5,042 nt of DNA from an uncultured Chryseolinea sp. Its GTDB lineage: Bacteria; Bacteroidota; Bacteroidia; Cytophagales; Cyclobacteriaceae. Positions 1 through 5,042 of the stretch are shown one piece after another (position 1 is the stretch's first letter; each line of letters begins with the position of its first letter). The stretch is from assembly GCA_946478915.1 (NCBI GenBank), contig CAMLER010000429.1, forward strand, positions 1 through 5,042, read 5' to 3'. A program made the translations under genes and the position numbers. The notes beneath the pieces are model-generated. The model had not been told where the DNA came from and searched no databases. It saw only the letters and a program-made list of their open reading frames with translations.

Positions 1-2345
1 TTTTCAATGCCTTTGATTAATGCGTCGGGGTTAAAAGAAATTGAATCAATGCCGTGCTGAACCAGGAAAGCCGCGAACTCCGGATAGTCGCTCGGCGCCT
101 GTCCACAAAGTCCTACTTTAACACCGTGTTCATGTGCGCGTTCAATCAAATGTTCTATTTGTATTTTGACAGCGTCGTTATTTTCATTGAACAAGTCACT
201 AACAATTTCTGAGTCTCGGTCTAGTCCAAGTGTTAGTTGTGTAAGATCGTTGGATCCAATCGAGAATCCATCAAAAATCTCTGCAAATTTTTTCGCAAGC
301 AGAATATTGCTTGGAATTTCTGCCATGACATAGATCTCAAGATCATATTCGCCCCGGCTGAGCCCAAAGGTTTTCATCACATCAAGTACCTTTTGGCCCT
401 CCTCCAGTGTGCGGCAGAACGGAATCATCACTTTTACGTTGGTAAGCATCATTTCTTCCCGTACCTTTTTTATCGCTGCACACTCAAGCCCAAAACCTTC
501 CCGATACAGATCATTGTAGTATCTGCTTGCTCCCCTGAATCCGAGCATGGGATTTTCTTCATGGGGCTCGAAAAGTTTTCCGCCAAGAAGTTTGGCATAT
601 TCATTTGTCTTGAAATCACTCATACGCACAATCACCTCTCTGGGATAGAACGCAGCAGCTACCAGTCCGATGGATTCAGCCAACTTATCGACGAAAAACT
701 CTTTCTTATCAGCATAATGCCTGGTTAGAGCTTCAATCTGTTTCTTTTCCGAATTGTTTGGAAGCTGATCAAACTTAACCAGTGCCATCGGATGAATTTG
801 CAATGCATTGCTAATTGTAAACTCCATACGAAGCAACCCTACACCTTCGCTTGGATAACTTGCATAGAAGAGAGCTTTTTGCGGATCCGATAGGATCAAC
901 ATTGGTTTGACATGAATGTCGGACAATGGCTTGAAAGCAATTTCTCTTTCAATCCATTCCAACTGCTTGTCATAAACAAATCCAACATCTCCGTTCGCAC
1001 AGGAAACAGTCACGACTTGTCCATCCCTCAACGTTTCCGTTGCATTTCCTGTGCCTACTACCGCAGAAATGCCCAACTCACGCGCAACAATGGATGCATG
1101 ACTTGTTCTTCCACCTTTGTTTGTTACAATGCAAATTGCTCTTCGCAACAATGCGTTCCAATCGGGATTGGTGATGTCGGCTACAATAATATCGCCATGC
1201 TCCACCTTGCTTCCATCTGCGAGCGATTTTACTATGCGTACCTTACCACTCACGATCGAATTTCCTATTGCCTTTCCTGACAAGATCGGGCGGTCAACGG
1301 TATTCAAGCGATATTCCTTTATGGAAATCTTTTTTTGTTGATTGTGTACCGTCTCAGGGCGAGCCTGTACAATAAATATCTTTTGTGTAATGCCATCTTT
1401 GGCCCACTCAATATCCATGGGCATTCTATAATGCTTTTCGATAGCAGCGCACCAAATACCGAGTTTGTTCACTTCCTCCGAATCCAGAACGAATTGATCA
1501 CGCTGTGAAGGAGAGGTTTTTCTCCAGGTAGTCTTTTGTCCGCCTTCGCCATAAACAAGCATTTGTTCTTTGCTTCCCAACATACGATATACCAGCCCAT
1601 TTTTGCCGGCTTCAAGCGCGGGTTTAAACATGTAAAATTCATCAGTATTTACAGCACCTTGCACAACGCTTTCTCCCAATCCCCATGCACCAGTAATGTA
1701 AATGAGATTTTCATTTCCATTTTCTGGTTCGATTGTAAATGCTACTCCCGCGCTACCTTTATCTGATCGTACCATCACTTGCACCCCTACGGAAAGCGCA
1801 ACCGACATGTCGGAGAACCCATTATCGATGCGGTATTTGATAGCCCGGTCATTAAACAACGAAGCATAACATTGTTTGACAGACCGGAGTACCTGATCAA
1901 TTCCATTGACGTTTAAAAAAGATTCATGCTGCCCGGCAAAACTTGCAGTAGGCGAATCCTCGGCGGTCGCACTACTGCGTATTGCAAAAGAAAGGTCAAC
2001 TCCATATGACGTAACCATACTTTGATGGCTCTTCCTTATCGCTTCTTCAACGTTAGCGGGTAGTTCACTTCTCATAACGATCTCCCTGCACGTGTGTCCG
2101 ATGTCGGGAAGGTTTGTCAGCATTTCATGGTCAAGCGAAGCTAATGTCCTTGAAAGCGTATCCTTAATATTATTGTGTGTAAGAAACTCCTCATAAGCTT
2201 CAACAGTGATGGCATACCCATCAGGAACCTCGATTCCCATTGGAGATAACGCTTTGATCATTTCTCCCAAAGACGCATTCTTTCCACCGACCTGAGATAG
2301 GTCTTGCATAGACAATTCAGCAAAGGGTATTATAAGCCGTTCCAT
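1..2345 (-). CDS. ppsA: Phosphoenolpyruvate synthase (pyruvate, water dikinase), 3' end cut by window edge
   Basis: Cytoplasmic enzyme of gluconeogenesis that converts pyruvate + ATP + H2O to PEP + AMP + phosphate (EC 2.7.9.2). The minus-strand frame is open from ATG at 2345 to the left edge: 781 codons, no stop found where I read it codon by codon (about 1-930), and later motifs all fall in the same frame. E. coli PpsA has about 792 residues, so only the extreme C-terminus is missing. Seen: N-terminal nucleotide-binding motif VGGKNASLGEM (19-29) and AIRSSATAED (121-130); the swivelling phosphohistidine domain GGRTSHASIVARELG with catalytic His416; and the C-terminal PEP/pyruvate TIM barrel with MLGFRGASRY (600-609), MAEIPSN (674-680), SIGSNDLTQ (695-703) and GLCGQAPSD with active-site Cys747. 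This domain order and these residues are known for the family. The start is chosen because MERLIIPFAEL leads directly into the first motif. No clear Shine-Dalgarno site precedes it. The gene is divergent from the oxidoreductase at 2555. Plus-strand ORFs inside it are antisense shadows. Confidence 0.97.
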   Translation of the reverse strand, partial: MERLIIPFAELSMQDLSQVGGKNASLGEMIKALSPMGIEVPDGYAITVEAYEEFLTHNNIKDTLSRTLASLDHEMLTNLPDIGHTCREIVMRSELPANVEEAIRKSHQSMVTSYGVDLSFAIRSSATAEDSPTASFAGQHESFLNVNGIDQVLRSVKQCYASLFNDRAIKYRIDNGFSDMSVALSVGVQVMVRSDKGSAGVAFTIEPENGNENLIYITGAWGLGESVVQGAVNTDEFYMFKPALEAGKNGLVYRMLGSKEQMLVYGEGGQKTTWRKTSPSQRDQFVLDSEEVNKLGIWCAAIEKHYRMPMDIEWAKDGITQKIFIVQARPETVHNQQKKISIKEYRLNTVDRPILSGKAIGNSIVSGKVRIVKSLADGSKVEHGDIIVADITNPDWNALLRRAICIVTNKGGRTSHASIVARELGISAVVGTGNATETLRDGQVVTVSCANGDVGFVYDKQLEWIEREIAFKPLSDIHVKPMLILSDPQKALFYASYPSEGVGLLRMEFTISNALQIHPMALVKFDQLPNNSEKKQIEALTRHYADKKEFFVDKLAESIGLVAAAFYPREVIVRMSDFKTNEYAKLLGGKLFEPHEENPMLGFRGASRYYNDLYREGFGLECAAIKKVREEMMLTNVKVMIPFCRTLEEGQKVLDVMKTFGLSRGEYDLEIYVMAEIPSNILLAKKFAEIFDGFSIGSNDLTQLTLGLDRDSEIVSDLFNENNDAVKIQIEHLIERAHEHGVKVGLCGQAPSDYPEFAAFLVQHGIDSISFNPDALIKGIE

Positions 2346-2352
2346 AACATGA

Positions 2353-2374
2353 CCGGTTTACAGTTGCCGGTTTA
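2353..2374. repeat. 8-bp direct repeat just upstream of ppsA
   Basis: CCGGTTTA occurs at 2353-2360 and again at 2367-2374, 14 bp apart start to start, separated by CAGTTG. On the ppsA strand it reads TAAACCGG twice, ending 8 bp before the ATG. It would therefore lie in the 5' leader or over the promoter of ppsA. A paired repeat here could bind a regulator or affect translation initiation, but this is inference. The element is short enough to arise by chance. Confidence 0.35.
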
Positions 2375-2418
2375 TAAATGTATTTTCATGAGAGTCGATA
2401 TACCATGATTGAGATCAG

Positions 2419-2432
2419 AATCAGATCTGATT
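2419..2432. promoter_or_regulatory. Perfect 14-bp palindrome, candidate operator
   Basis: AATCAGATCTGATT equals its own reverse complement and is the longest perfect palindrome I noticed in the window. It lies in the 209-bp divergent region, centred 80 bp upstream of the ppsA start and about 75 bp upstream of the -33 element assigned to the oxidoreductase gene. A half-site-like AATCAG/ATCAG also occurs next to it (2414-2418). Symmetry and position suggest a dimeric transcription factor site acting on ppsA, on the divergent gene, or on both. No regulator gene is present in the window and I do not recognise the motif. Confidence 0.4.
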
Positions 2433-2499
2433 ATTGTCAGACGACCCTGCCTTGTCTGCTGCAGTTGCGTGATTCTTTCATCATTTTCAAACGACTTTA

Positions 2500-2530
2500 T
2501 TTGGTTACTCGGAAGCACACGCTTTATTTG
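2500..2530 (+). promoter_or_regulatory. Bacteroidota-type promoter for the Gfo/Idh/MocA gene
   Basis: TTTG at 2500-2503 is followed after 19 bp by TTTATTTG at 2523-2530. The published Bacteroidota consensus is -33 TTTG (or TTG), a spacer of about 19-21 bp, then -7 TAnnTTTG. The only mismatch is the second base of the -7 box. Transcription would start near 2537, giving a leader of roughly 18 nt before the ATG at 2555. Both boxes lie in a 9-bp direct repeat, CTTTATTTG (2495-2503 and 2522-2530). This placement excludes the in-frame upstream ATG at 2378 as the start. Confidence 0.6.
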
Positions 2531-2554
2531 CAGCTGGTATTAACATCAAATCTC

Positions 2555-3661
2555 ATGGCTTCAAATACAAAATCCTTGCGCGTCCTGGTAGTTGGTTGCG
2601 GAAATATGGGAACAGCTCATGCAACAGCCTACCATTCTATTGATGGCTTCGAAATCTGTGGGATCGTATCCACCGGAAAAAGCAAAGAAGTTTTAAATGA
2701 AAAGCTGGGCGGCGGCTTTCCGCTGTTCAATAGTTTTGATGATGCGCTGAAGGCAACCAAACCAGATGCCGTTTGTATTTCCACGTACCCTGATACCCAC
2801 GAAACCTTTGCTGTTAGGGCATTTGAAAACGGTTGTCATGTATTTATTGAGAAACCGGTAGCAGATACGGTAGAAGGTGCGCAGCGTGTGGTTGACGCAG
2901 CTATAAAAGCTAAGAAGAAACTGGTTGTTGGATACATCCTACGCCACCATCCTTCATGGGAAAAATTCATTGAGCTTTCACAGCAACTGGGTAAGCCGTT
3001 GGTAATGCGGATGAACCTCAATCAACAAAGTCATGGTTTTATGTGGGACGTCCATCGCAACCTGATGAAAAGCCTGAGTCCCATCGTCGATTGTGGTGTA
3101 CATTATATTGATGTGATGTGTCAGATGACGAGAAGTAAACCTCTCCAGGTAACAGCCATCGGTGCACGCCTTACGGAAGATATTCCTGCCGGTAATTATA
3201 ATTACGGACAGTTGCAGATACGGTTTGAAGATGGATCGGTGGGGTGGTATGAAGCTGGATGGGGTCCTATGATGAGCGAAACCGCCTTTTTTGTTAAAGA
3301 TGTGATTGGTCCAAAAGGATGTGTTTCAATTGTGGCAAAAGACGCAGGCGGAAGTGGCAAGTCTGCATCTGTTGAAGCCCATTCAAAGACGGAATCACTT
3401 CGCTTTCATCATGCAGAAATTGATAAGAACAATAATTTCGTCAAGGAAGATACTTGGATCAATCTAAAAGATGAACCTGATCACCAGGAGTTATGTAATC
3501 GTGAACAAAGATATTTTTTGAAAGCTATTCAGGAGGATTTAGACCTGACGGATCACATGCAGGATGCCGTTAACAGTCTGCGTATAGCCTTTGCGTGCGA
3601 TGAATCAGTGCGGACCGGACAAGCGGTTTCACTGGTGGAGGATTCGGTCTCGTTGAGTTGA
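2555..3661 (+). CDS. Gfo/Idh/MocA-family NAD(P)-dependent oxidoreductase
   Basis: A 368-residue protein of the usual family length. The N-terminal Rossmann fold begins at residue 8 (LRVLVVGCGNMG, dinucleotide loop GxGxxG at 14-19). It continues through the DAVCISTYPDTHE segment (71-83) to the family hallmark EKP at 99-101, where the lysine is the conserved catalytic/cofactor-contact residue. The C-terminal alpha/beta domain contains DCGVHYID (179-186), matching the family DxGxHxxD motif with His183 the likely active-site histidine. Members oxidise or reduce sugars, inositols and related polyols; I cannot assign this one's substrate. No signal peptide is visible, so it is probably cytoplasmic. 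The frame is open back to an ATG at 2378, but those 59 codons encode a non-family-like stretch and overlap the promoter, so ATG 2555 is preferred. It is monocistronic: divergent from ppsA and convergent with the lipoprotein gene. Confidence 0.92.
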   Translation: MASNTKSLRVLVVGCGNMGTAHATAYHSIDGFEICGIVSTGKSKEVLNEKLGGGFPLFNSFDDALKATKPDAVCISTYPDTHETFAVRAFENGCHVFIEKPVADTVEGAQRVVDAAIKAKKKLVVGYILRHHPSWEKFIELSQQLGKPLVMRMNLNQQSHGFMWDVHRNLMKSLSPIVDCGVHYIDVMCQMTRSKPLQVTAIGARLTEDIPAGNYNYGQLQIRFEDGSVGWYEAGWGPMMSETAFFVKDVIGPKGCVSIVAKDAGGSGKSASVEAHSKTESLRFHHAEIDKNNNFVKEDTWINLKDEPDHQELCNREQRYFLKAIQEDLDLTDHMQDAVNSLRIAFACDESVRTGQAVSLVEDSVSLS

Positions 3662-3670
3662 TAGAAAGTA

Positions 3671-3726
3671 AATGAACATCGAATATCGAACAAGGAATCC
3701 GATAGCCATCAGATCGAATTACGAAC
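3671..3726. repeat. Degenerate tandem array of 7-bp units (consensus ATCGAAY)
   Basis: The sequence divides into eight consecutive heptamers: aatgaac, atcgaat, atcgaac, aaggaat, ccgatag, ccatcag, atcgaat, tacgaac. Five or six of them match ATCGAA(C/T) closely; the two central units are diverged. The array fills over half of the 104-bp gap between two convergent genes, starting 10 bp after the oxidoreductase stop. From memory, similar runs of (A/T)TCGAAY with an 'aaggaat' unit occur as intergenic repeats in Bacteroidota and other environmental bacteria; I could not verify this. No clear rho-independent terminator (hairpin plus T-run) is visible in the gap; the only other symmetry is GCTCGAGC at 3730-3737. 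Confidence 0.6.
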
Positions 3727-3765
3727 GGCGCTCGAGCTAAATTTGCGGCTTTGCACATGGCCTGA

Positions 3766-4644
3766 TCATTTGAGTTCGTATTTATACCTGGTTACCGACC
3801 ATTCCGCGCAAGCAAATCCCGGGTGATAACTGATTTCTTCAAGCAAAAGCTTTCCATTGTATCGTTTGGTTATTACCGGACATCTGTTGTTTCCCTCTGC
3901 CGATCGGCCGACCAAATTTCCCCAGCTGTCGTAATGAAGAAAAATCCTAAACGTTAATTCGCCATCTCCGCTGAACGTCAACTCTTCATCGGGTAAAATG
4001 TCAGCGTCATGATAAATTTTTTCTATACGCGACAACAGGATACTGTCCGGATCGAAGCGAAGTGTCTTTGTTAAGCGATCATCCTCGTCGTACGAGTACG
4101 CTGAAAAATTCTCCAATTCCCGATCATACATGAACGCCGATTCTGAGGCCAGCCGATTCTTATCATCATAAGTGTATTTGAATAGATGATGCACACCAAG
4201 TTGATCATTCTCCTTATAAGTCTCTTTCAAATTATTTTCTTCGTACTTGTTGCGTAATTTGTAAATTAAAGTACCATCTGCTCGATAACGATCCTCTCGG
4301 GTCAAATTGCCATTATTATAGAAATAGTCAACGTAACCTCCCAAAGTCAGATGTCCAACCTGACCGCCAAATGACTGCTCATGTCTTAGCTTGTTGTCAT
4401 GCGAGTATTCGTAAATTGTGTAGCTGAAAAGGGTACCGGGGTAATCGAACATCGACTTTTTTATGAGGTTCCCTCGGTCATTATATTCAAAGGTTACGAA
4501 ACCATACGGCAGAGATGCCGTCGTTGAAGAATAATTCAAAATTCTTGAAAGTCTATAGTTGTCCATCGTTGGATGAATCTCTGTTTCATCGCACGAGATG
4601 GCCAGTGGCAATAGCGTAACAACGAGGAAAATCTTCTGTCTCAT
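3766..4644 (-). CDS. Lipoprotein built of YD-like (RHS-type) repeats
   Basis: A 292-residue secreted protein of unknown function. Residues 1-17 form a lipoprotein signal peptide (Arg/Lys at 2 and 4, hydrophobic core, lipobox LAIS) followed by Cys18, so it should be lipid-anchored to a membrane, in Bacteroidota often the outer membrane. From residue 52 it consists of about ten degenerate units with core (Y/F)xYxxxxxL: FEYNDRGNL (52-60), YEYSHDNKL (78-86), YFYNNGNL (107-114), NKYEENNL (132-139), YTYDDKNRL (157-165), YSYDEDDRL (183-191), KIYHDADIL (209-217), LHYDSWGNL (236-244), KRYNGKLL (260-267) and a final RYKYE (286-290). Spacing is 24-29 residues. This is the YD/RHS repeat type, expected to form a beta-sheet strip or shell. 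It lacks an RHS core domain and a toxin tip. Cys255 and Cys279 could form a disulfide. The frame opens upstream at 4707, but ATG 4644 is chosen because the signal peptide starts there. Confidence 0.8.
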   Translation of the reverse strand: MRQKIFLVVTLLPLAISCDETEIHPTMDNYRLSRILNYSSTTASLPYGFVTFEYNDRGNLIKKSMFDYPGTLFSYTIYEYSHDNKLRHEQSFGGQVGHLTLGGYVDYFYNNGNLTREDRYRADGTLIYKLRNKYEENNLKETYKENDQLGVHHLFKYTYDDKNRLASESAFMYDRELENFSAYSYDEDDRLTKTLRFDPDSILLSRIEKIYHDADILPDEELTFSGDGELTFRIFLHYDSWGNLVGRSAEGNNRCPVITKRYNGKLLLEEISYHPGFACAEWSVTRYKYELK

Positions 4645-4833
4645 CGGTTGGTCGATAATTAGACACGCTGTTCTTAGCCTTAGTTGCAACGGTGCAAGCA
4701 AGGCCAAACATTACCCATTGCAATGCTGTTTACTTATGAAACAAATGCGAATGTCGCACTCAAGGCGTCCATGTTGGAAATCGAGCAACGGATGCCGGCA
4801 GGATAATATCACGAACTACTAAAATTTAAGAAA
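4645..4833. promoter_or_regulatory. Divergent intergenic region with two TTGCAA-centred palindromes
   Basis: This 189-bp gap separates the divergent lipoprotein and DUF892 genes. It contains GTTGCAAC (4683-4690) and CATTGCAATG (4716-4725), both perfect palindromes sharing the core TTGCAA, with centres 34 bp apart (about three helical turns). They could be paired operator sites upstream of the lipoprotein gene, but this is inference from symmetry only. I found no promoter with both boxes well matched on either strand. AATGTTTG on the minus strand (4712-4705) resembles a -7 box without a partner at the right distance. The A-rich stretch at 4821-4834 just before the DUF892 start is typical of Bacteroidota initiation regions. 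Confidence 0.3.
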
Positions 4834-5042
4834 ATGGAAACTTCATCTGGATTAAGCAGAGACCAATTACCGCTCACAGAATATTTTCTGGATGAGCTCA
4901 GAGACATTTACGGCGCCGAAAAGCAAATTGCACAAGCCCTCCCGAAGTTAAGAAAAGCCGCTACTTCGCAAGACCTTTCGATGGCGTTTGAAGACCATTT
5001 AAAGGTGACGCAGGATCAAATTGCGCGCCTTGATCAAATCTT
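4834..5042 (+). CDS. DUF892 (YciE/YciF-like) ferritin-like protein, N-terminal part
   Basis: The first 69 residues are present and the rest runs off the right edge; full-length family members have about 160-190 residues. The sequence LTEYFLDELRDIYGAEKQIAQALPKLRKAATSQDL (residues 14-48) followed by AFEDHLKVTQDQIARLDQI (51-69) is a close match to the DUF892 pattern: two long amphipathic helices, the first with an acidic DEL..IY.AE motif and the second with F-E-x-H and regular T/Q/R-L spacing. The family has a four-helix ferritin-like bundle; Glu29, Glu53 and His55 are plausible metal ligands. Members such as E. coli YciF are linked to general or osmotic/oxidative stress responses, but their biochemical role is poorly defined. 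The start is secure: an in-frame TAA lies at 4804-4806 with no other ATG between. No Shine-Dalgarno motif is seen, only A-rich sequence. It is divergent from the lipoprotein gene. Confidence 0.9.
   Translation, partial: METSSGLSRDQLPLTEYFLDELRDIYGAEKQIAQALPKLRKAATSQDLSMAFEDHLKVTQDQIARLDQI

Noticed and set aside
237..1766. Several plus-strand ORFs of 74-163 codons
   Set aside because: They lie antisense within ppsA, whose minus-strand frame carries all expected catalytic motifs. Their translations show no recognisable domain.
2375..2382. Possible ppsA -7 box TACATTTA on the minus strand
   Set aside because: Only the last base differs from consensus, but no TTG is present at the -33 distance, so I do not call a promoter.
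2378..2554. N-terminal extension of the oxidoreductase from ATG 2378
   Set aside because: The Rossmann fold starts just after ATG 2555. The extension does not look like family sequence and overlaps the predicted promoter and the palindrome.
2836..3021. Minus-strand ORF of 61 codons
   Set aside because: Shadow of the oxidoreductase gene, with no independent support.
3730..3737. GCTCGAGC palindrome as a terminator for the convergent genes
   Set aside because: Only 8 bp with no loop and no adjacent T-run, so it is not a credible intrinsic terminator.
3570..3758. Minus-strand ORF of 62 codons
   Set aside because: It overlaps the end of the oxidoreductase gene and reads through the heptamer array. 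There is no recognisable protein signature.
4645..4707. Upstream in-frame start adding 21 residues to the lipoprotein
   Set aside because: It would bury the lipoprotein signal peptide behind an unrelated N-terminus. The internal Met at 4644 begins a standard signal sequence.
4598..4822. Plus-strand ORF of 74 codons
   Set aside because: It overlaps the lipoprotein signal-peptide coding region antisense and fills the divergent gap. Composition is not protein-like.

Overview
The window looks like chromosomal DNA of a Bacteroidota bacterium, possibly of the Cytophagales/Chitinophagales type. Four observations point that way. Start codons are preceded by A-rich sequence rather than clear Shine-Dalgarno motifs. 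One promoter fits the Bacteroidota -33 TTTG / -7 TAnnTTTG pattern with one mismatch. A lipoprotein carries degenerate tyrosine-rich (YD-type) repeats. A heptameric intergenic repeat is present. The species cannot be named from this sequence.

Layout: (1) 1-2345, minus strand: phosphoenolpyruvate synthase (ppsA), nearly complete, with only the last few C-terminal codons beyond the left edge. (2) 2346-2554: divergent control region with an 8-bp direct repeat close to ppsA, a perfect 14-bp palindrome, and a promoter for the rightward gene. (3) 2555-3661, plus strand: Gfo/Idh/MocA-family NAD(P)-dependent oxidoreductase of unknown substrate. (4) 3662-3765: convergent gap holding a degenerate tandem array of 7-bp units. 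(5) 3766-4644, minus strand: secreted lipoprotein made almost entirely of about ten ~26-residue YD-like repeats. (6) 4645-4833: divergent gap with two TTGCAA-centred palindromes. (7) 4834-5042, plus strand: start of a DUF892 (YciE/YciF-like) ferritin-like protein, cut by the right edge.

The genes do not form one operon: every adjacent pair is divergent or convergent, so each is probably transcribed separately. ppsA supplies gluconeogenic PEP. The oxidoreductase may act on a sugar or polyol, but nothing ties it to ppsA beyond the shared intergenic region. The lipoprotein and the DUF892 protein likewise share only a control region. I see no convincing new multi-gene system. The items most worth a second look are the heptamer array, the 14-bp palindrome and the stand-alone repeat lipoprotein.
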